Shown piece by piece: positions 9,729 through 17,992 of a stretch of 64,000 nt of DNA (position 1 is its first letter; each line of letters begins with the position of its first letter). The notes beneath the pieces are model-generated. The model ran no database searches. It was not told the origin of the DNA and saw only the letters and a list, made by a program, of their open reading frames with translations. The DNA is taken from the NCBI GenBank assembly GCA_963701435.1, contig CAVPAL010000006.1:434001-498000 (forward strand). The letters are read 5' to 3'. Made by a program: the position numbers and the translations under genes. This DNA is from JAACFF01 sp963701435. GTDB lineage: Bacteria; Chloroflexota; Anaerolineae; Promineifilales; Promineifilaceae.

Positions 9729-10436
9729 ATGATCCATTGGCTGCTCCAGTCCCGCAATAATCATCCTGATCTGGCTGTCGGAAATCCTCCCACAGGATTA
9801 CTCAGCCGGCAGGAAATGGCGGTTTTTTCCAGATTAAAAACTGAAAAACGGAAACGTGACTGGTTATTAGGCCGCTGGACCGCTAAACATTTGATTCAAG
9901 CAGTTGTCGCTCAGCAAGAAGGGTCGCCAACCATCCCATTCAACACTTTTTCTGTGTTGGCCGGAGAAGATGGCGCGCCGTTGATTCACAGTTCACAACC
10001 GGCAGTTGAAAGCAAGTGGACAATTTCCATTAGTCATGCCGGTGGAAATGCGTTTTGTGCGCTGGTGGAACGGCCGTATTGGCCGCTTGGCGCCGATATT
10101 GAGCGTATAGAACAACGATCAAGCCAATTTGTCGCCGATTATTTTACAGCAGAGGAGCAGACGCTTGTTTACCAGGCGCAGCCAGATGAACAGGCGGAAG
10201 TGGTAACGGCCGTCTGGAGCGCTAAAGAAGCAGCCTTAAAAGCGATTCATCAAGGACTCAAGGTAGACACACGCTGTGTTGCCTGTTTAATCCAGCCGCA
10301 AACAGACAATCCTTCAGATTGGGCTGCCTTTGAAATCAAATGGGATTCACAACGGATTCCAGACGGACCGCCGTTGACTGGCTGGCGGCGCAGGTGGGAT
10401 GAATTTGTTCTGACAATGGCTGTACAGCCGGATTAG
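9729..10436 (+). CDS. Sfp-type 4'-phosphopantetheinyl transferase
   Basis: The enzyme transfers the phosphopantetheine arm of CoA to carrier proteins. The Mg-binding motif GADIERIE and the WSAKEAALKA motif are both present, and the ~235-residue length fits the two-lobed Sfp class. A downstream PPTase is expected next to a six-ACP synthase and suggests a dedicated pair. It would be informative here because its presumed substrates have Thr at the attachment site. I chose the ATG at 9729 (MIHWLLQS) because family members begin shortly before this segment; the frame is open back to 9615 and no start has a good ribosome-binding site. The stop codon TAG lies inside the first bases of the following intergenic repeat. 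Confidence 0.85.
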   Translation: MIHWLLQSRNNHPDLAVGNPPTGLLSRQEMAVFSRLKTEKRKRDWLLGRWTAKHLIQAVVAQQEGSPTIPFNTFSVLAGEDGAPLIHSSQPAVESKWTISISHAGGNAFCALVERPYWPLGADIERIEQRSSQFVADYFTAEEQTLVYQAQPDEQAEVVTAVWSAKEAALKAIHQGLKVDTRCVACLIQPQTDNPSDWAAFEIKWDSQRIPDGPPLTGWRRRWDEFVLTMAVQPD

Positions 10437-10550
10437 GTAAACCGCAGAAACTATTCGGAAATCCCAAAGGACTTGAACTGCGGTTTCCTTGAGGAATCGG
10501 CAACGCCTAGAGCAATTCTAATTTTGAAATATTGTTGCCGATTACCTTAG
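10434..10550. repeat. 117-bp structured intergenic repeat, copy 1
   Basis: The element runs from TAGGTAA to TTACCTTA. It contains a first stem AAACCGCAG/CTGCGGTTT and a second stem made by GAATCGGCAAC and GTTGCCGATT. Three other copies of the same length and layout lie at 42323, 46101 and 46780 with compensating base changes. The first three bases are the stop codon of the PPTase gene. Confidence 0.8.
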
Positions 10551-10571
10551 ATAAATTACAGGAGAAATAAT

Positions 10572-12119
10572 ATGGCTCGGGAAATGCGTTCCTATATTGA
10601 GGAACTACAGGAACGGAAGGGAATTACGGAGGGAACCGAAAAGGATAAGGCCCGGCAGCACAGCAAAGGTCGTCTGACAGCGCGTGAACGCGTTGATTTG
10701 CTGTTTGATCCGGGCACCTTCACAGAAATCGATACGCTGGTTACGCCGCGTTATGATGAATATCTGGGCGGGAAACAATCCCGCTATGGCGACGGCGTCA
10801 TCACGGGCTTTGGTCTGGTAAACGGCCGTCGCGTGATGGTCGCTTCTCAGGACGCCGGCGTTATGGGCGGCTCATTGGGAGAAATGCATGCCAACAAAAT
10901 TGTCAAGGCGATGCGCATGGCGCTTGATTATGGCTGTCCCTTTGTGGCCATCAATGACTCCGGCGGTGCGCGTATCCAGGAAGGCGTGGACAGCCTGGGA
11001 GGTTACGCCCGCATTTTTGACGCCAACTGTGAAGCCTCCGGCGTCATCCCGCAAATATCCGTGATTATGGGCCCTTGCGCCGGCGGCGCGGTGTACTCCC
11101 CGGCGTTGACCGACTTTGTCTTCATGACCGAAAAAAGCTACATGTTCATTACTGGACCGAACGTCGTCAAAGCGGTTATGCAGGAAGATGTTAGCTTTGA
11201 AGAATTAGGCGGCGGTTTAATGCACAGCCAGGAAAGCGGCGTATGCCATTTTCTAACGCAAGATGATCGTGAATGTCTGGACCGCGTGCGCACGCTGCTC
11301 AGCTTTTTGCCCGGCAACAATCAGGACGACCCGCCCTATATGCAGCCCATGGATGATCCCGATCGCCTTTGCCCTGAACTGGAAAAGCTGGTTCCCACCG
11401 ATCCACACAAACCATATGACGTGCGCCAGGTGATTTCAAGTGTTGTCGATGACGGCCGTTTCTTCGAAGTTCATCAGCTTTGGGCCGAAAACATGGTAGT
11501 CGGTTTTGCGCGCTTGAACGGGTATGTGGTGGGTTTAGTCGCCAACCAACCCATGTTCCTGGCCGGCTGCATCGACATCAAAGCCTCTATCAAAGCCACC
11601 CATTTCATCCGCATTTGCGACGCCTACAATGTCCCAATTATCACCCTGCAAGATGTGCCCGGCTTTTTGCCTGGTCGCGAACAGGAATATGGCGGCATTA
11701 TCCGCAACGGCGCGCGCATGATTTATGCCTACAGTGAAGCAACCGTGCCCAAGCTGATGATAATCTTGCGTAAAAGTTATGGCGGCGCTTACTGTGTTAT
11801 GAGCAGCAAAGGCTTACGGGGCGATTTACTCTACGCCTGGCCGAACGCAGAAATTGCTGTTATGGGCGCTGAAGGCGCGGTTAATATTCTTTTCCGGCGT
11901 GATGTGCAGGCAGCCGAAGACCCGGAAGAACGTCGGCTGGAATTGGTAGCCGACTATGAAAAGAAATTTAATAATCCCTATGTCGCGGCCTCGCGTGGTT
12001 TGATAGATGACGTGGTGGAACCGCGTGATTCTCGCCGCATTTTGATCAAATCGCTGGAACTGACTTTATCCAAACGTGAACGTCACATTCCCCGCAAGCA
12101 CGGGATTTCGCCAATGTAG
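10572..12119 (+). CDS. Acyl-CoA (propionyl/methylmalonyl-type) carboxylase, carboxyltransferase subunit
   Basis: The 515-residue protein belongs to the PccB/MmdA family, which moves carboxyl groups between biotin and an acyl-CoA such as acetyl-, propionyl- or butyryl-CoA. Typical features are the RLTARERVDLLFDPGTF opening, the first oxyanion-hole region SGGARIQEG near residue 137, GPCAGGAVYSPAL near 170 and the C-terminal half containing DVPGFLPG near 360. AGGAGA lies upstream of the ATG. The gene is followed by a biotin carboxylase and a biotin carrier protein, which would make a complete three-part carboxylase. Its position directly behind the synthase and PPTase suggests it supplies malonyl-type extender units. 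Substrate specificity cannot be read with confidence. Confidence 0.9.
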   Translation: MAREMRSYIEELQERKGITEGTEKDKARQHSKGRLTARERVDLLFDPGTFTEIDTLVTPRYDEYLGGKQSRYGDGVITGFGLVNGRRVMVASQDAGVMGGSLGEMHANKIVKAMRMALDYGCPFVAINDSGGARIQEGVDSLGGYARIFDANCEASGVIPQISVIMGPCAGGAVYSPALTDFVFMTEKSYMFITGPNVVKAVMQEDVSFEELGGGLMHSQESGVCHFLTQDDRECLDRVRTLLSFLPGNNQDDPPYMQPMDDPDRLCPELEKLVPTDPHKPYDVRQVISSVVDDGRFFEVHQLWAENMVVGFARLNGYVVGLVANQPMFLAGCIDIKASIKATHFIRICDAYNVPIITLQDVPGFLPGREQEYGGIIRNGARMIYAYSEATVPKLMIILRKSYGGAYCVMSSKGLRGDLLYAWPNAEIAVMGAEGAVNILFRRDVQAAEDPEERRLELVADYEKKFNNPYVAASRGLIDDVVEPRDSRRILIKSLELTLSKRERHIPRKHGISPM

Positions 12120-12210
12120 TTTGCTAGTCAGGTAGCCAAATAGTCGAAAAGATTCCAGACTACCCGGCTCGACGACTACAAAACTACTGGATACAGAAAA
12201 GAGAAAAGCT

Positions 12211-13700
12211 ATGTTTAAGAAAATACTCATTGCAAATCGTGGGGAAATTGGCGTCCGTATCGTGCGCACCTGTCGTGAATTGGGTATCAGTACGGTAGCG
12301 CTTTACACGGTCGAAGATCGCACTTCACTACACGTCCGTCTGGCGGATGAGGGTGTACAGCTCAACTCTCCGGCCGATTTTATGGATCCGGAAATAATAT
12401 TGGGGATTGCCCAGCAGCGCGGGGTAGATGCAATTCATCCCGGATACGGCTTTTTAGCGGAAGAGGCTGATTTCATTCGCGCCTGTGACGCCGCCGGCAT
12501 CATCTTTATTGGTCCGCCTGCAGATCTGGTAGAACCGCTGCGCGACAAGATAGCCGCCCAGAAAAAAGTGCGCGCAGCCGGGTTTCCGACGCTCGATCAT
12601 TCGCAAGAATCATTTGGAGCAGATGATTACGAAGCGCTGGCAGCGGCGGCATCTGAATTAGGATATCCGCTCATCATCAAGTCTTGCAGCGGCGGGCGCG
12701 GCCGTGGAGAACGGCTTGCCTATCGGTCCGGAGCAGTTGCCGGAAGTTGTGCGGCAGGCCCAGGTTATTGGGAAGGCTGTTTATGGCAGCCGTCAGGTTT
12801 ATTTGGAAAAAGCAGTCTTGCCGGCATATCAGGTTGGTGTGCAAATCATGGCGGATAAACATGGCAATCTGGTGCATATGGGCGAGCGTGAGGGGTCGAT
12901 TCTGCAAAAAGGGCAAAAAATTATTGAAGAGGCGCCGGCAACCTGTCTGAACGGCGTACAGCGAGAACAATTATGGCAAACAGCCTTGGATATCGCGCGC
13001 CTGTTTAATTATGAAAATGTCGGCACGGTTGAATTTATTGTTGATAAACATGGGAATTTCTATTTCAGTGAGATCAAAGCGCGGATTCAAGTTGAACACC
13101 CACTGACGGAAATGTTGACCCGGCTTGACCTGGTGCGCGAACAAATTCGCATTGCGGCGGGAGAGGAACTGCCCCTGGCGCAGGAGGATGTCTGGTTGGG
13201 CGGCGCGGCCATGATGTGCCGCATACGCGCCAGTGACCCCTGGCGGGATTATTTACCCAGTCCGGGCACATTGAAGCGGGTGCGCCTGCCAGGAGGTCCC
13301 GAAGTACGGGTCGATACTTACGTATACTGCCGGTGTGAAGTGCCGCCTGCGTATGATCCGCTGATTGCGAAGCTGACCGTATGGGGCAAAAGTCGTGAAA
13401 TGTGCCGCCAGCGCCTTGAGCGCGCGCTGCAAGATTTCTCAGTTATCGGCGCGCCGACGAATCTGGCTTTGCTGCAGCATATTGTCCAGAACCCGAAGTT
13501 TGTGGAAGGCGTCTATTCAACCCAGTTTCAAAGCCGATATGACCACACCTGCCGCCAAGGCAGAACCATCGGAGCATTTGCGCGATCTGGCAGTGGCGGC
13601 GGCGTTGATTTTTGTGCGCCATAATCAGATGTTTGTTCCCAAGACAGCAGAACGGTTACGGGGCGGTTGGCACCGATCCAGCCGGCGTTTACCGCAATAA
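12211..13700 (+). CDS. Biotin carboxylase subunit (AccC-like), interrupted by two frameshifts
   Basis: The protein carboxylates biotin on a carrier using ATP and bicarbonate. It starts MFKKILIANRGEIGVRIVRTC and shows HPGYGFLAEEADF, the glycine-rich ATP-grasp loop SGGRGRG (unusually preceded by KSCS), the Glu/Asn metal region with FYFSEIKARIQVEHPLTEM, and the C-terminal biotin carboxylase domain. An extra C near 12725 moves the frame, and the protein resumes as GPEQLPEVVRQAQ. A second insertion near 13547 moves it again, giving the C-terminus PAAKAEPSEHLRDLAV and the stop at 13700. Both breaks are one-base insertions in otherwise coherent sequence, so consensus error is likely. The BCCP gene follows after 10 nt, so the two are probably translated from one message. 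Confidence 0.85.
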
Positions 13701-13710
13701 GGAGATTGCC

Positions 13711-14208
13711 ATGAGCAAGCTTGCAGTTACGATTGATGGTTTTCTTTATGAAGTTGAATTGACGCTTTCGCCCCAATGCAGCGGGATTTGTTCGGCGACC
13801 GTGAATGGGGAAACGCTGCCCATTATTGTGCCAGACTTGGATGCGCTGCCGGCCGATATGGAATGGATTGTGGTGGATGAACGGCCGTATGAGCTTACGT
13901 TTGATGAATCGCTAAGTTGGATAAAAGCATGGAGTGGTTTGCATAAAATCGAAATTCAAGACATGGAAGCGGCTGTGTCACGCCCGCGCAGTGGCGACGG
14001 CCGTATCAAGGCGCCGATTCCCGGTCTGATTACGCGCGTTTTGGTGGAACCGGGAACGGCCGTACAGGCTGACCAGCCCGTACTTGTGTTGGAAGCCATG
14101 AAAATGGAAAATGAAATTCGAGCCCCTTTTGAAGGTGTCGTTCAATCCATTTCCGTGACGACAGGCCAAAGCGTTGTACGCAACGAAGTTGTGGCGGAGA
14201 TTAAGTAA
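13711..14208 (+). CDS. Biotin carboxyl carrier protein
   Basis: This is a 165-residue carrier with an N-terminal beta-rich region and a C-terminal biotinyl domain. The biotin attachment motif is EAMKMEN at about residues 130-136, preceded by KAPIPGLITRVLVEPG and followed by the typical second half of the hammerhead fold. AAGGAGA lies 7 nt before the ATG. It is the third component of the carboxylase formed with the two upstream genes. A strong hairpin terminator follows, so this probably ends the operon. Confidence 0.92.
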   Translation: MSKLAVTIDGFLYEVELTLSPQCSGICSATVNGETLPIIVPDLDALPADMEWIVVDERPYELTFDESLSWIKAWSGLHKIEIQDMEAAVSRPRSGDGRIKAPIPGLITRVLVEPGTAVQADQPVLVLEAMKMENEIRAPFEGVVQSISVTTGQSVVRNEVVAEIK

Positions 14209-14252
14209 GCAGTCCCGCAACCATATCAAACCGGCTGTTTGAAAACAATTAA

Positions 14253-14284
14253 AAAGGATCACTTCCTGCAAAAAGTGATCCTTT
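14253..14284 (+). terminator. Rho-independent terminator (possibly bidirectional)
   Basis: Arms AAAGGATCACTT (14253-14264) and AAGTGATCCTTT (14273-14284) form a 12-bp perfect stem, followed by CCTTTTAT. It separates the carboxylase genes from the convergent LysW-like gene. Confidence 0.85.
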
Positions 14285-14346
14285 CCTTTTATAGAATATT
14301 TGGCCTCATAGCCGCTTAGGCGCTTACGCGCCTAACTTGACGCAAA

Positions 14347-14619
14347 CTAATCATTAATCTCAATATATTCGAAATCTACATCCTGCCCACGTTTGGCCTG
14401 ATCACGTAAATCCCTGCTTTTTCCCTGGGTTTCGTCATCATCCCAAACTTCCTCAAAAGCCCAATCAAGCTTGAGCGGACTTTCCTGGAAAACTTCGAGC
14501 AAATCTTCGCATTCAGGACATGTCACCAATTGTCCCCGATGGGGACGCCGCTTAAAGCGAATTTGGGTGTCACAACTCGGACAATATCCTGTAATGGTTC
14601 TGTTTCCTGGTTTTGCCAT
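14347..14619 (-). CDS. LysW-like zinc-ribbon amino-group carrier protein with atypical C-terminus
   Basis: This 90-residue acidic protein has two zinc-knuckle pairs (CPSC near residue 11 and CPEC near 34) followed by an LEVFQESPLKLDWAFEEV segment, as in LysW. LysW carries alpha-aminoadipate or glutamate on a C-terminal Glu of an EDWGE motif. Here the chain ends in EYIEIND, so the canonical attachment end is absent. No lysine or arginine biosynthesis genes lie nearby. The ATG at 14619 (MAKPG) is preferred because AGGAGTG precedes it; a GTG two codons upstream overlaps that ribosome-binding site. The role is uncertain: it may be a divergent carrier or only share the zinc-ribbon fold. Confidence 0.75.
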   Translation of the reverse strand: MAKPGNRTITGYCPSCDTQIRFKRRPHRGQLVTCPECEDLLEVFQESPLKLDWAFEEVWDDDETQGKSRDLRDQAKRGQDVDFEYIEIND

Positions 14620-14867
14620 TTTCACTCCTGCTGGTGTTCGGCGAAACCGGGAATATTTTCAGAAAAAGCATCAACGGGCTGTCCGGTTCCACTTGTGCAA
14701 ACCCAGGTTTCCTGTCTCAAATAACTAATCTGGTTTTGCAGCATTGACCCACGCAAAATAATCATACTTTCAACATTTTATCAATCCATTGTGTCAATCG
14801 CGTTGCAAGTATGTGTCAGATGTGTGTCAATGAAAAACCAAACTGTTTTAATGTTGTTACGATCCGG

Positions 14868-15557
14868 CTAGCCCGGCTCATTATCAACAAAACGATACCC
14901 TACTCCGGGAACATTCTGGATACTACGCCCCTGCCGGGGAACAACCTCAAGGCGGCGGCGCAGTCGCCGGATCAAACCGCGCACCAACTCGCGATTGCCC
15001 GTACCGCTGTAGCCCCACACGCGTTCAACAATGACATCGGTGGGAATGACCTGCCCGCGGTTGGTCATGAGCAAGTACAATAACCTGAATTCGAGCGGGG
15101 ATAAATGCTGCTCATTGTTTGGACCAATCTGAATATTGCGTGTGGTGGGGTCAAGAACCAGGTCACCGGCCTGAATCACCGGCAAAATGGTCGCCGGCAC
15201 CGCGCCCGCACGCCGCAGCAGCATTTTCACATAACGCGTCAGGAGGCGAGGGGACAACGGCCGTTTCAAGACCAGATCAACCCCCACGTCCAGCCAGGCG
15301 CACTGCTGCTCCTCGGTCGGCGCTTCGGCCAGAACAATCAGCGGCGCCTGCGTCACCGTACGGACTTCTTCGACCGAATCACGCAGGTTCATTTGCTGAT
15401 CCTGAAGCAAAAAGATCAAATCCACCGGCTGATCAGAAAGCAGCAAGGCGATCTGTCCCAAATCCGAGCGTACGGCGACGCTCAAACCCATTCGGCGTAG
15501 AACAAAGCTGAAAAAATCGCGGTCTTCCGAATCGGCTGTAATGACGACTGCGCGCAT
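14868..15557 (-). CDS. OmpR/PhoB-type transcriptional regulator with degenerate receiver domain
   Basis: The 229-residue protein has an N-terminal receiver-like domain (residues 1-120) and a C-terminal winged helix (about 130-225, with LSPLEFRLLYLLMTNRGQV and NVPGVGYRF). At the position where a receiver carries its phosphorylated Asp (usually D-L-I-L-L-D) the sequence is DLIFLLQD, so the acceptor appears to be replaced by Leu. Regulation by classical phosphotransfer is therefore doubtful. The start at 15557 (MRAVVITADSED) has GAGGGG upstream. The gene begins 4 nt after the stop of the carboxylase gene on the same strand, so the two form an operon and it may regulate that gene. Confidence 0.82.
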   Translation of the reverse strand: MRAVVITADSEDRDFFSFVLRRMGLSVAVRSDLGQIALLLSDQPVDLIFLLQDQQMNLRDSVEEVRTVTQAPLIVLAEAPTEEQQCAWLDVGVDLVLKRPLSPRLLTRYVKMLLRRAGAVPATILPVIQAGDLVLDPTTRNIQIGPNNEQHLSPLEFRLLYLLMTNRGQVIPTDVIVERVWGYSGTGNRELVRGLIRRLRRRLEVVPRQGRSIQNVPGVGYRFVDNEPG

Positions 15558-15561
15558 GACA

Positions 15562-17562
15562 TTACCCCTCATTCTTAAATGGATACGCTTCAATATGCAC
15601 CAACAGTGCATCCGCCTCAACCGTATCGCCGGCGGCGTAATAAATTGCGACCACGACCCCGGCCGCGGCGGTGCGAATGGTGTGTTCCATTTTCATCGCT
15701 TCGAGCTTCATCAGCGGGTCGCCGGCGCTGACTTTTTGCCCAACTTCGACCAGCACAGCCAGCACAGCGCCCGGCATCGGCGCGCGCAGCGAACCGCCCG
15801 CATCAGCCTGTGGTTTTGGCTCGGGCAGCAGCGGCAGTGATTGGCAAACAACCATGCCGGCGCGCGTTTGTATCCACCAGTTGTCGTCCCGGGAAACGGC
15901 CGTTACCCGCCGCCGGTACCCATTCAACGACAAATCAACGGTTTCGCCAGAACAGTCATGCAACTGAACCGCATACGCTGCATCCGCATCCGTTGATAAG
16001 CTGACGTGAAAATGGCGCTTCTCCCGCAGCGGCGTCACGTTCACCGTCAAGGCCTCTTCACCGTTGGGCAGCATAAAACGGTAAGGCAAAGGCTGGTTGG
16101 GGTTGTTGCGCCAATAGCCGGCGCTGCTTGATAACTGCGGATGGCCTTCAAACTGTTTCAAGGCCGCCGCAATCAGCGCCAGGGAAACATCCCCGGCGGG
16201 CGCCTGCCAGCCGGCAAAGTGGTCGGGAATGAAGTTTGTGTTTATTTGCGCTTCCAGGAAGGCGGGATGGCGCAGCACATCTATCAAAAAGGGCAGATTG
16301 GTCGTGATGCCCAGCAAAACGGCCGTTTCCAGCGCGCGCGCAAGTCGACGCACGGCCGTTTTGCGGTCAGGGCCGTGGGCGATGATTTTGGCCAGCATGG
16401 GATCATAATGCACCGTGACCGTGTCATGCGTTTTGATACCGCTTTCGACGCGCACGCCTTCTGCGGCGGGCAGCCGCCAAAGCACAATGTCGCCGCTGAC
16501 GGGCAGAAAATCGCGCGCCGGATTTTCGGCGTAGATGCGCGCTTCGATGGCGTGGCCGCGCAGTTGGATATCGGCCTGCCGCCAGGGCAGCGCTTCTCCT
16601 GCGGCGATGCGGATTTGCCACTCAACCAGGTCAATGCCGGTGACCATTTCGGTAATGGGATGCTCAACCTGCAAACGCGTGTTCATTTCGAGGAAGTAAA
16701 ATTGATCATCTGCATCCAGCAAAAATTCAACCGTGCCGGCATTGGTGTAGCCGGCGCCACCGGGGCCGACGGCGCGCGCCAGGGTTACGGCCGTAATGCC
16801 CATCTCTGCGCGTAGTTTGGCCGGCAAAACGGGCGTCTCTTCGATAATTTTCTGGTGGCGGCGCTGGATGGAACATTCGCGCTCGCCCAGATGAATGATG
16901 TGGCCCTGTTGGTCGCCAAGCACCTGGATTTCCACGTGGCGCGGAGCAAGCAGCGCTTTTTCCAGCAGCAGTTCAACCGAGCCAAACGCCTGTTGGGATT
17001 CACGCTGCGCCGCAGCCAGCGCCTCTTGCAGCGCGGCCGGTTCATTCACCAGCCGCATCCCTTTGCCGCCGCCGCCGGCCGCCGCTTTGACCATGACGGG
17101 ATACCCGATTTGGGCGGCGGCTTGCTGAAAACGGCCGAAACTCTGGTCCGCGCCGCCATACCCAGGGATGATTGGCACGCCGGCGGCCGCGGCCAGCTCG
17201 CGGGCGGCGTGTTTATTGCCCATCAGGTCGATGGCTGCGGGCGCGGGCCCGATAAAAACGAGACTGGCGGCGGCGCAGGCGCGCGCGAATTCGGCGTTTT
17301 CGGCCAGGAAACCAAAGCCGGGATGCACCGCGTCGGCATTGGCGCGGCGGGCGGCGGCGATTATTTTTTCAACCGCCAGGTAGGAATCGACGGCGGGCGC
17401 GGGACCGATGTGGAGCGCTTCGTCCGCCATTTGCACGTGCAGGGCGTCGGCGTCGGCGTCAGAATAGAGCGCCACGGCGCGGATGCCCAGCGCGCGGCAG
17501 GTGCGGATGATGCGGCAGGCAATTTCGCCGCGGTTGGCGATGAGCAATGTTTTGATGTGCAT
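15562..17562 (-). CDS. Biotin-dependent acyl-CoA carboxylase alpha subunit (methylcrotonyl/acetyl-CoA type)
   Basis: This 666-residue protein fuses a biotin carboxylase with a biotinyl domain. The N-terminal part has LLIANRGEIACRI, HPGFGFLAENAEFA, the ATP loop KAAAGGGGKGMR and EMNTRLQVEHPITEM. The C-terminus has the biotinyl lysine in EAMKMEHT near residue 622. The layout matches MccA-type alpha chains used in leucine breakdown or broad acyl-CoA carboxylation. No carboxyltransferase gene lies beside it, so its partner must be elsewhere (possibly the subunit at 10.6 kb). The frame is intact, unlike the biotin carboxylase gene at 12.2 kb. It heads a two-gene operon with the downstream regulator. 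Confidence 0.92.
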   Translation of the reverse strand: MHIKTLLIANRGEIACRIIRTCRALGIRAVALYSDADADALHVQMADEALHIGPAPAVDSYLAVEKIIAAARRANADAVHPGFGFLAENAEFARACAAASLVFIGPAPAAIDLMGNKHAARELAAAAGVPIIPGYGGADQSFGRFQQAAAQIGYPVMVKAAAGGGGKGMRLVNEPAALQEALAAAQRESQQAFGSVELLLEKALLAPRHVEIQVLGDQQGHIIHLGERECSIQRRHQKIIEETPVLPAKLRAEMGITAVTLARAVGPGGAGYTNAGTVEFLLDADDQFYFLEMNTRLQVEHPITEMVTGIDLVEWQIRIAAGEALPWRQADIQLRGHAIEARIYAENPARDFLPVSGDIVLWRLPAAEGVRVESGIKTHDTVTVHYDPMLAKIIAHGPDRKTAVRRLARALETAVLLGITTNLPFLIDVLRHPAFLEAQINTNFIPDHFAGWQAPAGDVSLALIAAALKQFEGHPQLSSSAGYWRNNPNQPLPYRFMLPNGEEALTVNVTPLREKRHFHVSLSTDADAAYAVQLHDCSGETVDLSLNGYRRRVTAVSRDDNWWIQTRAGMVVCQSLPLLPEPKPQADAGGSLRAPMPGAVLAVLVEVGQKVSAGDPLMKLEAMKMEHTIRTAAAGVVVAIYYAAGDTVEADALLVHIEAYPFKNEG

Positions 17563-17992
17563 AGTTTCTTACCTACCAGTCAACCGTTAATGATCACCCT
17601 TCCTCTATAAATCGAACGAGGCCGACACAGCCCGCGCTCCATCCGGCGTGGAGGGCAGCCATGTCGGGGGAACGGCCGAAAAAGTGCGGGTTACGCTTGA
17701 AGGGCACCAGGAACGGGGCGGATGCTGCTGCGGGCACAGGTCGCTTTCCTTGATTTACGCAAAGACGTGCAGACGCAGAGGTTGTTGCTCTGGTCAATTT
17801 CTAAAAAATGCTGGCACGCATTATAACACTGGCGTTGTGGGAATTCCAAAACATGCGGGCAGGGCAATCGGTGAAACGGCCGTTCTGTTTGGCGTCATTC
17901 CATTCGACATGTGGGCGAGATTGGCGGGAGAAACGGCCGTTCTGCATGGCCAATAACAATCCCGCCTATCTCGCCCCTACCGGATGTGTTGT
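17563..17992. other. Intergenic region without a supportable gene
   Basis: About 430 bp lie between the carboxylase alpha gene and the vWA protein gene. Short open frames on both strands lack family similarity. The stretch contains several copies of the ACGGCCGT palindrome and probably the promoter of the carboxylase operon near its left end. Confidence 0.5.

Noticed and set aside
15105..17610. Long plus-strand frames opposite the response regulator and carboxylase genes
   Set aside because: They are antisense shadows of strongly conserved minus-strand proteins.
17594..17956. Short open frames on both strands next to the carboxylase alpha gene
   Set aside because: Low-complexity translations caused by ACGGCCGT-rich intergenic DNA; no coding evidence.
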